NCBI RefSeq assembly: GCF_009379765.1 | Contig: NZ_WHTD01000027.1 | Location: forward strand, 1-64,000 | Direction of reading: 5' to 3' | Source: Actinophytocola sp. | GTDB lineage: Bacteria > Actinomycetota > Actinomycetes > Mycobacteriales > Pseudonocardiaceae | Length of the DNA stretch: 64,000 nucleotides | Part shown: positions 54,902 through 62,625 of the stretch, in pieces | How positions within the stretch are numbered: position 1 is the first letter of the stretch | Layout: every line of letters begins with the position of its first letter | Translations under genes and position numbers: made by a program | The notes under the pieces: generated by a model | Told to the model about the DNA's origin: nothing | Databases searched by the model: none | The model's input: only the letters and a program-made list of their open reading frames with translations

Positions 54902-55168
54902 CTACGTCTGCAGTGGAAAGTTGTTATCATCGTCACTCGAAGTCATACGGAGCGCGATGAGTTGTTCACCTGCCTTGATCAAATTGCTGCCGATGTCGAC
55001 AGCTGCATCTGGTTCCTTGAGCCACAGGCGAAGGCAGCTTCGGCCGTCTGCCAAATGCGGATCGCCGATTTCTACCGCAACCCGGTCGTCAACGTTCTCA
55101 ACCGTAATTCGAACCTCGGGATCTTCGATCTCCACGTACACGTCAAAAGTAATGCCTTCATTGCACAC
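54902..55168 (-). CDS. Small hypothetical protein after DUF5753 regulator
   Basis: This 88-residue acidic protein (start VCNEGITFDVYVEIEDPEVR) has several beta strands and a C-terminal helix. It does not show the DUF397 pattern that commonly accompanies XRE/DUF5753 regulators, although it occupies that place. The GTG at 55168 lies 2 bases after the regulator stop and follows GAGAGGTGG. It may be the effector or partner controlled by the regulator. The function is unknown. Confidence 0.65.
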   Translation of the reverse strand: MCNEGITFDVYVEIEDPEVRITVENVDDRVAVEIGDPHLADGRSCLRLWLKEPDAAVDIGSNLIKAGEQLIALRMTSSDDDNNFPLQT

Positions 55169-55170
55169 CG

Positions 55171-56196
55171 TTAGTCCACCTCTCGCTGGTCGTCCTGGTC
55201 TTCGTCCAGCTCGAATATGCCGCCCGTTCTCGGAGTGTTGGCGTCGTCCTGTTGTGCGCCTAGTCGAGCCGCCAGGCTGGAGAGCCAGGTGCGGGTTTGC
55301 GGTTCGCCGTGAGCAACACGTGAGAGTTCTGCCACGATGTCCCTGTACGCGGTGATAGTTTCTTCGCGTTCCAGGAAGACGATCGAGGTCTCGTTCTCGA
55401 CGCATACGATCGGGTTGCCGTCCTTGAATGCCAGGAGCTGGAACTGGCCTTTGGTGCCCGCGTGGAAGCCCGCGGCTTCGGGAATCACTCGGATCGTGAT
55501 CCTCGGTCGAACGGCCATACACAACAGGTGGTGAACTTGGATGGACATGGCATCCCGGCCGGCGCCGCTGCGGCACAGCGCGTATTCGTCAATGAAGAAC
55601 AGGAGGTCGGCCGGGCCCTTTCGGTCCAGGAGGTCACCGTGTCGCGCCAACCGGGCGTTCACGCGAGCATCAATCTCATCCGCCGGGATCGCAGCTTTTG
55701 CTTTCATTATCGCGGTCATGTACTCGGCGGTTCGCAGCATGTCCGGAATGCAATTCGGCTCGAACACGACCATGGTGGCCGCGGAATCCTCCAGCCCATT
55801 CAGGGCCTCGCGTCCCGGGACCTCGCCGGGCGAACTCATGTTCGCCGGATTCTCACTGCTGACGAGGATCTCATCCTCGGGGTTCTGATTTCCCGGGTTC
55901 ACATTTCTTGCGGGCTGTCGGTCCCCCACTTCCCGCAACCATCCAGATTCGGCCACGGCTCGGGAAATTTTCATAATGTACCGACGTTGTTCTCCGGTGA
56001 CCCGCAGCACGCCCAGTACGCCGGACATGAGTTCAGCACTCACCGGTCGCTTTCCGCTGATCATCCTGCTCACCGTGCTGGGTGACCAGTCCAGTTCGCG
56101 AGCTAGCGCAATTTGGTTCATGCCGATGGTTGCCAGCGCGTCGGACAGCAGTCGCCCTAGTTCCCTGGATCGAACCGTCGGATCCTGATCCTGCAT
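55171..56196 (-). CDS. XRE-family regulator with DUF5753 domain
   Basis: The 341-residue protein has an N-terminal XRE HTH (residues 10-65, MNQIALARELDWSPSTVSRM, then ISGKRPVS). The DUF5753 domain covers about residues 155-320 (CIPDMLRTAEYMTAIM, LFFIDEYALCR, FQLLAFKDGNPIVCVENE). Such proteins are numerous in actinomycetes and some control development. The ATG at 56196 follows AGGAA by 7 bases. It is coupled to the 88-residue gene downstream. It may govern gene expression of the mobile element. Confidence 0.9.
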   Translation of the reverse strand: MQDQDPTVRSRELGRLLSDALATIGMNQIALARELDWSPSTVSRMISGKRPVSAELMSGVLGVLRVTGEQRRYIMKISRAVAESGWLREVGDRQPARNVNPGNQNPEDEILVSSENPANMSSPGEVPGREALNGLEDSAATMVVFEPNCIPDMLRTAEYMTAIMKAKAAIPADEIDARVNARLARHGDLLDRKGPADLLFFIDEYALCRSGAGRDAMSIQVHHLLCMAVRPRITIRVIPEAAGFHAGTKGQFQLLAFKDGNPIVCVENETSIVFLEREETITAYRDIVAELSRVAHGEPQTRTWLSSLAARLGAQQDDANTPRTGGIFELDEDQDDQREVD

Positions 56197-56251
56197 GTGT
56201 GTTCCTATACGTACGTCGCGATGGGGAATTGAGCACTCGACACGTCCGGTG

Positions 56252-56548
56252 TTATCCGCACGTGGAGCCGATCAGGGGTGGCGTTTCGCCGTGGTGGTCG
56301 CGTCGGTCGGCTCGTGCGCGGATACCGGCGGCGACGGCGGAGACCTGATCGGCGAGGGCACGTTCATCGCTAGTGGTGATTGGGTCGGTGCGGCCGGCGT
56401 CGGCGTCGAGGAAGTGGAGTACGTAGCGGCCGAGCAGGGTGTTGACGACAGTCAGTTCGTGCATGAGCCGGCCGTCCGTGTGGGCATCGTCGACAGGCGG
56501 GACGCGGTTGGCGCCAGGCGGGGACGTGGTGATTTGTTGGTCGGACAT
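56252..56548 (-). CDS. Small hypothetical protein of the mobile element
   Basis: This 98-residue protein (start MSDQQITTSPPGANRVPPVD) has a disordered N-terminus and one helix pair (LMHELTVVNTLLGRYVLHFL and a second around residue 70). I do not recognise it. The ATG at 56548 is 12 bases after GAGGA. A TTG at 56560 is another choice. It is divergent from the first HTH-Nudix-like gene and lies 55 bases upstream of the DUF5753 regulator. Confidence 0.55.
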   Translation of the reverse strand: MSDQQITTSPPGANRVPPVDDAHTDGRLMHELTVVNTLLGRYVLHFLDADAGRTDPITTSDERALADQVSAVAAGIRARADRRDHHGETPPLIGSTCG

Positions 56549-56645
56549 GGTGGTGATCAATCCTCGTTGGTAGTGGCTGTAACGTTCTGTGCGACACTTG
56601 AAATCACCGTGTCATCGGCTTGCGGTCAGCTCAACGCCCTTGATG

Positions 56646-56663
56646 CGACTTGGACACGACTTG
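56646..56663 (+). promoter_or_regulatory. 11-bp-spaced direct repeat upstream of first HTH-Nudix-like gene
   Basis: CGACTTG occurs at 56646-56652 and 56657-56663, 11 bases start to start, ending 35 bases before the ATG. The paralogous gene has an 11-bp direct repeat at a similar distance. It may be an operator for the HTH domain of these proteins. Confidence 0.45.
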
Positions 56664-56698
56664 CGACGACCTACCGTGAGGTGAGGGGGGCCAGCTTG

Positions 56699-58369
56699 AT
56701 GCGGACGTTTCGCACGGTGCTGGAGCAGCGGATCTGGGAGCGGCGACAGACGCTGGAGGAGTTCGTCGACTATGCGGAGAACTTCGCCCGCGAGCACAAC
56801 GAGCCAGGGTCGCTTGGCGTGCGACATCTGCAACGGCTCGCCGCAGGCCGAGGGCCGGGCGGTCGTCCACTCGGCGCATTGCGTCCGGCGACTGCGCGGC
56901 TGCTTGAACGGATCTTCGGTGTCAGCGTCGACGAACTGTTGGCCTCACCGCCACGATCTGTCGTCGCGGACGTGGAGGACATGGCATCGGCGCCGGGGGT
57001 GACAAGTCGCCCAACGTCCGGCCACGTGGCCCGGTCGCGACGTGTTCGAGCGACAGGCGACGAGGCACTCGGTGAGCGGGGCGCCGACGCTAATGAAATG
57101 CGAGCCATGTCCTTTGAGTGGTTGGACGAGCGGGCCGGATGGATTCCCGATACGACTCGGCGGAAGGTCGCTTCCCGAGTGAGGAAGTTGGCGCGAGGCG
57201 ACGTATTTGACAGAAACATCAGGCGAGCGCACGTGACTCGCAGTCAGCTAGCCCACGCACTTTTGCAGTACTACAACATCGATGGTGAGCCTGGATTCGG
57301 GCTTTATTGCGCACATGTATCCGGGCAACAGGAAATTCGCACCACGATCCTTTCACGAACGGAGTGGTTGAACCTCGGATGCTCCTTGACCCCTGATGTC
57401 GATCGAGTCGGCTTGGCCGACGTCGAGCCGGCCAATGTCGTTCTTGATGCGTTCGAAGCGCGGCACGCTGTGAATCGGCTTGCTGAGGCTGTCGTTTTGG
57501 ATGTGCGCTTGACCGGCAAACCGCTGTATCGGCTCCTGGATATTGACATCGGTGCCGGTGGGATCTCGGGTCATGTTGGCACGGCCCCGTTCGTGGAGTA
57601 CGCGCTGACCATGGATCTGCTCGAAGACGAGTTGGCCGATGCGCTGATCGAGAACCGCGACACGCGGACTGGTGACCTTCCGTTGCGTGGACGGTATCTG
57701 CCGGACGTGGCGTCGGTGCTCGACTTCCCAGGACGGCTGTGCGCTGGTGGCGTGCTCGGCCTGTGCGCCATTGCTCGGCCGGCCGATGCGTACCGCGGCC
57801 CCGCGGACTACGCACTGCTGGTGCAGGAACGGTCGAGTCAGGTCGTCAATGCCGCGGGGCGGTTGGCCGTGATTCCCAAGGGCTTCCATGAGCCGCTGAA
57901 CGACGTGCGCGCCGACACACTGATCGGCGCATCGCTTCGCAGGGAGATGGAAGAGGAGTTGTTCGGGCGCGTGGAGGTCGACAGCACAGCCGACGTGCAC
58001 CGTGCAGCCGCGCCGATGCATCCGACCCGTCTGTCAGAACCGATGCGGTGGCTCATGGACGAGCCCGACCGGCTGCGAATGGAGTGCACGGGCTTCGGCC
58101 TGAATCTGATCAGCGGCAACTACGAGTTCGCCAGCCTGATTGTCATCGAGGATGAGGGGTTCTGGTCGCGGTTCGGTGGTGACATTGAAGCCAATTGGGA
58201 ATCGGCGGGTCTTCGGCTTTACTCCAGTTTGGACAGTCACCTGATCGCCAAGTTGGTAGCGGACGAGAGTTGGAGCAACGAAGGGTTGTTTGCGTTCCTT
58301 CAAGGATTGCGCCGGCTACAGGAGACGGGCGGGCGGCGGGTCGATCTGCCGGCCATCGAGCTTGACTGA
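56699..58369 (+). CDS. HTH plus Nudix-like protein, copy 1
   Basis: This 556-residue protein has an N-terminal HTH-like domain (residues 1-80, GVRHLQRLAAGRGPGGRPLG, then LLERIFGVSVDELL). A long middle domain follows. The C-terminal part contains LAVIPKGFHEPLNDVRADTL and SLRREMEEELFGR, a degenerate Nudix box (R-E-x-x-E-E-x-G is clear as REMEEELFG). The last 400 residues are closely related to the gene at 58727. Nudix-type regulators are known from AICEs. The ATG at 56699 has GGGGGG 9 bases upstream. A GTG at 56681 is also in frame. It ends 7 bases from the convergent cupin gene. Confidence 0.75.
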   Translation: MRTFRTVLEQRIWERRQTLEEFVDYAENFAREHNEPGSLGVRHLQRLAAGRGPGGRPLGALRPATARLLERIFGVSVDELLASPPRSVVADVEDMASAPGVTSRPTSGHVARSRRVRATGDEALGERGADANEMRAMSFEWLDERAGWIPDTTRRKVASRVRKLARGDVFDRNIRRAHVTRSQLAHALLQYYNIDGEPGFGLYCAHVSGQQEIRTTILSRTEWLNLGCSLTPDVDRVGLADVEPANVVLDAFEARHAVNRLAEAVVLDVRLTGKPLYRLLDIDIGAGGISGHVGTAPFVEYALTMDLLEDELADALIENRDTRTGDLPLRGRYLPDVASVLDFPGRLCAGGVLGLCAIARPADAYRGPADYALLVQERSSQVVNAAGRLAVIPKGFHEPLNDVRADTLIGASLRREMEEELFGRVEVDSTADVHRAAAPMHPTRLSEPMRWLMDEPDRLRMECTGFGLNLISGNYEFASLIVIEDEGFWSRFGGDIEANWESAGLRLYSSLDSHLIAKLVADESWSNEGLFAFLQGLRRLQETGGRRVDLPAIELD

Positions 58370-58376
58370 GCAGGGG

Positions 58377-58742
58377 TCAGGATGCTGAGGGCCAGCGGAC
58401 CGTGATGACGACGGAGTCCGACAAGGCCTCCCACGAGTGGTCGATGCCCGGTCCCCACAGTGCGTAGTCGCCCTGGACTGCAAGTACCTTGCTGCCGTCG
58501 GTGAGGTCGATGCGGAACTTTCCCTGCACGAGCAGTAGGAGAGTGGTTCGCTGGTCGTCCGCCGTCCACTCGGGGCGCTTGTCGCCGGCCGGGTGGATTC
58601 CCCACTTCACCTCAACGTCGTTGCTGTGGCGCACGTCGTCGGGTGGGTCGATGAAATGACCGAGGAGCCAGCCGCGGTCATCCTTTGTGTCCTCGGCGGC
58701 GTTCCCATAGATCCAATTTGTGGCCACTATCGGATTTCCCAT
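58377..58742 (-). CDS. Cupin-domain protein
   Basis: This 121-residue single-domain cupin has LLLLVQGKFRIDLTDG as the first motif and GDYALWGPGIDHSWEAL as the second. The His of the second motif (DHSW) is present, but the first motif lacks the usual HxH, so metal binding is uncertain. Its ATG at 58742 lies inside the end of the upstream HTH-Nudix-like gene (16-base overlap), which indicates co-translation. It may bind the small molecule made or sensed by that protein. Confidence 0.8.
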   Translation of the reverse strand: MGNPIVATNWIYGNAAEDTKDDRGWLLGHFIDPPDDVRHSNDVEVKWGIHPAGDKRPEWTADDQRTTLLLLVQGKFRIDLTDGSKVLAVQGDYALWGPGIDHSWEALSDSVVITVRWPSAS

Positions 58743-60280
58743 TCAACGGTCGGGGTGTCTACTCGGCTTCCGCCGACCCGGCTCAGGCTGCGAAGCCCCT
58801 GCAATAGCGCGAAGAGTCCTTCGTTGCTCCACGCATTGTCACTGATCAGTTCGCTCAGCATGTCGCGGTCGAGGCTCGAATACTGGCGCAGGGACGTTGT
58901 TTCCCAGTTGGCCTCGATCTGGCCGCCGAAGCGTGACCAGAACTCCTCGTCGTCGATGACGATGAGGCTGGCGAACTCGAAGTTGCCGCTCATCAGGTTC
59001 AGGCCGAATCCGGTGCATTCCATCCGCAGCCGGTCGGGTTCGGCCGTGAGCCATTGCATCGGTTCGGACAATCGGCTTGGGTGCATCGGATCGGCCCGCC
59101 GCTGATCGCCGTTGGTGCTGTCGATGTCCTCGCGGCCGAACAGTTCCTCTTCCATCTCCCGGCGAAGTGTCGCGCTCAGATGCGCGTCGGCCCGGTAGTC
59201 CGTCATCGGCTCGTGGAAGCCCTTGGGTATCACCGCTAGCCTGCGGGCGGCGTTGACGACGTGACCAGACCGTTCCTGCACCAGGAGAACATAGTCGGCC
59301 GGGCCGCGGAGCGGACTTGCCGGGCGGGCAATCGCGCAGAGGGCGAGCGCGCCGCCGGCGCAGAGTCGTCCGGGCAGGTCAAGCACGGATGCCAGGTCGG
59401 GAAGGTGTGTGTGGCGGAGCGGGAGGGTCTCGGGCGACACGGGCACATCGGCGGCGAGCGCGTCGATCAGCTCGCCTTCCAGAAGGTCCATGGTCAGGGC
59501 GTACCTGACGAACCGGGTGACGTCGAACGTCCCCCGGATCGCACCCCTCCGGGGCTCGATATCGACCAGTCGGAACAACGGCCCGTCCACGAGCCGGATG
59601 TTCAACGCGAGAGTCTCGGCCAACCGCTGCGCCGCATGCCCCGCGGTCTCCTCGTCCAGCGCGATCTCGCGGTCAGCGGTCGTGTTCGTGACCGTCAGCC
59701 GGTCGCTCGGCGGCATCAACTCGCAGTCGAGGTCCAGCCGGTCAGCGTGAGTCAAGACGCTGGTCACGACGCCAGCCGCGGCGTACTGGCCGTACCCGCC
59801 GGTCCGGTCGCGGTAGTAGTCGCCCAGAGCGTCCGCCACGCGCCGTTGGTCGACCCGGCCTCGGCGGCTTCCCCGGTCCTGTAGCTGTCGCGGATCGATC
59901 CGCGAGAGCCGGGCCGCAACATCGCGCCGCGCGGTTCCCGGCTCCCAGCCGGCGTGCTGGTCGAGCCAATGCAGGGCCGCGGTGATGTTCGGATCGGCGC
60001 TGAGCCTGCCCTCGGCCTCGACTGTCGCGCTGCCCTGGTCGGGCGCCGAGTCGGCGGTGAGTTCCGCGAACCGCGCCTGGACCGCGGGTGACGCCTGCTC
60101 CAACGCGGTGTCCAGGATCTCTTGCATCGCAGACTGCGGACGAAGCGTCGGTTTTTGATGCCAACCTGCGACCGTCCGCAGACCGATGCCGAGACGTCGA
60201 GCGAATGCGTCGTTGCTGAGTCGCATGGCCGCCTGTAGCGCGCACGCGGTGCTACCGGTCCAGCCGCTCACCGATTCCAC
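58727..60280 (-). CDS. HTH plus Nudix-like protein, copy 2
   Basis: This 517-residue protein has an XRE-type HTH at its start (AMRLSNDAFARRLGIGLRTV, AGWHQKP), a middle domain and a C-terminal Nudix-like part (LAVIPKGFHEPMTDYRADAH, LRREMEEELFGRED). From about residue 90 it parallels the convergent gene at 56699, with near-identical stretches such as CTGFGLNL and PADYVLLVQERS. The N-terminal HTH is of a different type from copy 1. The GTG at 60280 is used. It overlaps the cupin gene by 16 bases and has an 11-bp direct repeat 39 bases upstream. Confidence 0.78.
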   Translation of the reverse strand: MESVSGWTGSTACALQAAMRLSNDAFARRLGIGLRTVAGWHQKPTLRPQSAMQEILDTALEQASPAVQARFAELTADSAPDQGSATVEAEGRLSADPNITAALHWLDQHAGWEPGTARRDVAARLSRIDPRQLQDRGSRRGRVDQRRVADALGDYYRDRTGGYGQYAAAGVVTSVLTHADRLDLDCELMPPSDRLTVTNTTADREIALDEETAGHAAQRLAETLALNIRLVDGPLFRLVDIEPRRGAIRGTFDVTRFVRYALTMDLLEGELIDALAADVPVSPETLPLRHTHLPDLASVLDLPGRLCAGGALALCAIARPASPLRGPADYVLLVQERSGHVVNAARRLAVIPKGFHEPMTDYRADAHLSATLRREMEEELFGREDIDSTNGDQRRADPMHPSRLSEPMQWLTAEPDRLRMECTGFGLNLMSGNFEFASLIVIDDEEFWSRFGGQIEANWETTSLRQYSSLDRDMLSELISDNAWSNEGLFALLQGLRSLSRVGGSRVDTPTVEWEIR

Positions 60281-60318
60281 GTCGGCATGGCCCCCATCGC
60301 CGAATTAGGCATCGCTTC

Positions 60319-60340
60319 TGCACTGGTTATGCACTGGTTG
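60319..60340 (-). promoter_or_regulatory. Tandem 11-bp repeat upstream of second HTH-Nudix-like gene
   Basis: TGCACTGGTTA (60319-60329) is followed directly by TGCACTGGTTG (60330-60340). The pair lies 39-60 bases upstream of the GTG at 60280. Head-to-tail copies one helical turn apart would place two HTH units on the same face of DNA. It is a likely operator. Confidence 0.6.
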
Positions 60341-60419
60341 CTCATCGGTTCCCCGGCAAATCCATCGTGGAATTGACGGCATGAGAAACAAGCGATTCAG
60401 CAAGCCCAATCACCCCGTT

Positions 60420-60803
60420 CTACTTGCCGGGTCGGACGTTCTCGATGACCGTCGTCAAGCCAGATCGGAGGTCGTCGAGGCGCTCGGTGATCTCGTCGAG
60501 GCGCTGTTCGAGCGCGTCGAGGCGGGACCACAGCGTGTCTCCGCCGTCGGTGACCGGCTCGTTGGGCTCAGGCGGTCGACGACCGTGCAGCACCGCGTTG
60601 AGGTGCTGCGGGTGCCAGCCAAGCGTCACGGCCAGCGACTCCAACGTCCTGGTGCTGCGTCGCCGCTCCACGGTGTTGTGCTGGAGCTCGCGCACGATCG
60701 CCTGGGACACGCGCGACCGCTCCGCGAGTTCACGCTGGCGCCAGCCGAGTTCATTCACGCGCTCGTTGATCGCCTTAGCGACCGCAGCCCAGTCCTCCGA
60801 CAC
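60420..60803 (-). CDS. XRE-family HTH regulator with C-terminal coiled coil
   Basis: This 127-residue protein has an HTH (residues 10-65, WRQRELAERSRVSQAIVREL, QHNTVERRRS). A coiled-coil tail at the C-terminus (LDALEQRLDEITERLDDLRS) probably dimerises it. The GTG at 60803 is preferred because GGAGGA lies 4 bases upstream. Longer frames exist. It is divergent from the transfer-operon HTH gene at 60946, across the AGCTGAAATCA repeats. This layout suits the repressor of the AICE transfer genes. Confidence 0.8.
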   Translation of the reverse strand: MSEDWAAVAKAINERVNELGWRQRELAERSRVSQAIVRELQHNTVERRRSTRTLESLAVTLGWHPQHLNAVLHGRRPPEPNEPVTDGGDTLWSRLDALEQRLDEITERLDDLRSGLTTVIENVRPGK

Positions 60804-60887
60804 CCATTCCTCCGCGCTCCGCCTCAGCGCTGAGATTAGCGGCTTTCGACGATTCCCGTGCCCCGGGGACAACTATGTCTCCGCTGG

Positions 60888-60922
60888 AGCTGAAATCAAA
60901 CTTTCATAGCTGAAATCAGCTA
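60888..60922. promoter_or_regulatory. Operator repeats in front of the AICE transfer operon
   Basis: AGCTGAAATCA is repeated exactly at 60888-60898 and 60908-60918, 20 bases (two helical turns) apart. The second copy is part of a palindrome, TAGCTGA and TCAGCTA (60907-60913 and 60916-60922). It lies 24 bases upstream of the HTH gene start. The divergent XRE protein is the probable ligand. Confidence 0.65.
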
Positions 60923-60945
60923 TATCGACTCAAAGGACTTCATTC

Positions 60946-61152
60946 ATGAGTACAGCCATGCCCAATTCCGGGCGAACGGATTACTACAGCGTGGACGAAG
61001 CCGCGTGGCTACTCGGCGTTCCTCGCTCCGCGATCAGCAAGGCCATCCGGACGGGCGCGATCCCGACCGTCCGGCGTCGCTCCCGCCTCGTTGTGCCCGC
61101 CTACGTGCTGAAACGGCTGCTCGACGAGTCGGCGGGAGGTGAGCGGCCATGA
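60946..61152 (+). CDS. Excisionase-like helix-turn-helix protein
   Basis: This 68-residue protein has one winged-HTH of the MerR/excisionase type (YYSVDEAAWLLGVPRSAISK, AIRTGAIPTVRRRSR, LVVPAYVLKRLLDE). AICE excisionases look like this, but an Xis gene normally stands next to int. Here it heads the transfer chain, so it may be a regulator. The ATG at 60946 follows AAGGA. Its stop overlaps the WhiB-like gene (ATGA). Confidence 0.82.
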   Translation: MSTAMPNSGRTDYYSVDEAAWLLGVPRSAISKAIRTGAIPTVRRRSRLVVPAYVLKRLLDESAGGERP

Positions 61153-61481
61153 ACTACTTCGAGGAACTCGCGTCTCGGCTCGACCGGTTCGAGCACGTAC
61201 CCGATGACGTCCTGTGGGACATCGTGACCCACGAGGGAACTTGCACGTGGCTCTATGCCAACGACCTCAAACCCGACTGGACCGGCGAGTCGCTCACCGA
61301 TCGGGAGGTGGCCGCGCGGATCTGCGCCGGCTGCACTGCCCGGTGGGCCTGTCTTGAGCTGGAGCTACGCACCCACGGCGACCAAGCGATCGGTGTGTGG
61401 GGTGCGCTGCCGGCCGAGGACATCCGGGCGCTCCACCCGGTGTGGCGGGCGCGGCGCCAGGGCAGGAGGCGGACGCCATGA
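61149..61481 (+). CDS. WhiB-family iron-sulfur protein
   Basis: This 110-residue protein has the four WhiB Cys (C32, C59, C62 and C68, in ICAGCTARWAC) for a [4Fe-4S] cluster. The turn motif is GVWGALPAED, where chromosomal WhiB proteins usually have GVWGG. The basic tail RARRQGRRR binds DNA in this family. WhiB proteins act with the primary sigma factor. The ATG overlaps the stop of the HTH gene and its own stop overlaps the next ATG, so it is part of the transfer operon. Confidence 0.92.
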   Translation: MNYFEELASRLDRFEHVPDDVLWDIVTHEGTCTWLYANDLKPDWTGESLTDREVAARICAGCTARWACLELELRTHGDQAIGVWGALPAEDIRALHPVWRARRQGRRRTP

Positions 61482-61810
61482 CGTTCGATCTGACTCCTGT
61501 CCAGGTGCTCGCGGGCGTTGGCGTGTTGCTGGCGCTGTTGATGGTGTGGCGGGCCGGTGCTCGCCGCGCGAAGGCCGCTGCCGACGCCGCTCGGTCCGGG
61601 GCGCGGTTGCTGTCGCTGACCGGTCGGGTGTTGTTCACCGCTGGGCTGATCGTTGGTGTTCAGTGGTTGGCGATCTCCCACCCGGCGAGCAACACGTGGA
61701 TCGTGCTCGCCGCACTCGGCCTGCCGGCCCTGTTCGCGTCCTACACGCTGACCAGGGCGTTGACCGTGACCACCCTGGACGCACCGCGTCGGCGGGGTGG
61801 TCGCCGATGA
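61478..61810 (+). CDS. Small membrane protein of the transfer operon (Spd-like)
   Basis: This 110-residue protein has two or three hydrophobic segments (about residues 8-24, 48-66 and 73-93) and a basic tail APRRRGGRR. By size and place it resembles Spd proteins, which help spread conjugative elements inside mycelium. Sequence alone does not prove this. It is coupled at both ends by ATGA overlaps. Confidence 0.75.
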   Translation: MTFDLTPVQVLAGVGVLLALLMVWRAGARRAKAAADAARSGARLLSLTGRVLFTAGLIVGVQWLAISHPASNTWIVLAALGLPALFASYTLTRALTVTTLDAPRRRGGRR

Positions 61811-62625
61811 CCGCCCGGCATGGTCCGCAGGACGCGCGGCACGAGCCGCTGACCCGCGGGCAGAAGTTGGCGCAGGACGCCGCCGAGGCGGCTGAGGTGC
61901 GTGCGTTCCAGACGCATCCGGATGTGGTGGCGTTGCGGGTGGAGCGGATCCGGGCACAGGTGGACCGGTTGTGCTGGGCCGGGATCATGCTCGGGCTGGC
62001 GTTCACGATGACCAACGTCCAGACCTTCGCCGCATCCGGGTCGCCGGCCTGGTCGCTGCCCTGGCTCGCGGCCTGGCTGCTCGATCCCACGGTGTCGGTG
62101 GTGTTGTTGGCGATCCTGCGGGCCGAACAAGTCACCGCGCGGTATCAGGTGCGGACCGGGCCGTGGGTGCGGCGGGCGAAGTGGTTCACGCTCGCCGCGA
62201 CCTACGTGATGAACACGTGGGCGTCCTACGCGGCCAGTTCGCTCGCCGGGGTCGTGCTGCACTCGGTGCCGCCGCTGGTGGTGTTCGTCGCCGCCGAGGC
62301 CGTCACGGACCTGCGGGACAAGCTCACCGACGCGGTGACGGTGGCGTTCACCGAAGCGGCGCAACGCACCGCGTCGTTCACGAACACCAGCACCGATCAC
62401 GAGCCGCCCCGGCGACCAGCTCGGCGCACGTCGTTCGCCGAGTACCTGACGATGGCGCGTCGAGCCTGGTCACCAGGGGTGGAGATCACCCCGGCATGGG
62501 TGCGGCGGGTCACCGGCTGCTCGCGTGGCCTGTCGTCGCGGCTGGCCGCCGCGCTGGTGGCCGACCTCGACCACGACCACGGCGGGCACGGCGAGTCCGC
62601 CGACCGCGGGCGGGTGCGGCCATGA
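61807..62625 (+). CDS. DUF2637/SpdB-like membrane protein
   Basis: This 272-residue protein has a charged N-terminus and four hydrophobic segments between residues 55 and 170 (WAGIMLGLAFTMTNVQTFAA, WLAAWLLDPTVSVVLLAI). The C-terminal soluble domain resembles a winged helix (VEITPAWVRRVTGCSRGLSS). DUF2637/SpdB-type proteins lie beside tra genes in actinomycete plasmids and AICEs and are linked to spread within the mycelium. It overlaps both neighbours by ATGA. Confidence 0.8.
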   Translation: MTARHGPQDARHEPLTRGQKLAQDAAEAAEVRAFQTHPDVVALRVERIRAQVDRLCWAGIMLGLAFTMTNVQTFAASGSPAWSLPWLAAWLLDPTVSVVLLAILRAEQVTARYQVRTGPWVRRAKWFTLAATYVMNTWASYAASSLAGVVLHSVPPLVVFVAAEAVTDLRDKLTDAVTVAFTEAAQRTASFTNTSTDHEPPRRPARRTSFAEYLTMARRAWSPGVEITPAWVRRVTGCSRGLSSRLAAALVADLDHDHGGHGESADRGRVRP

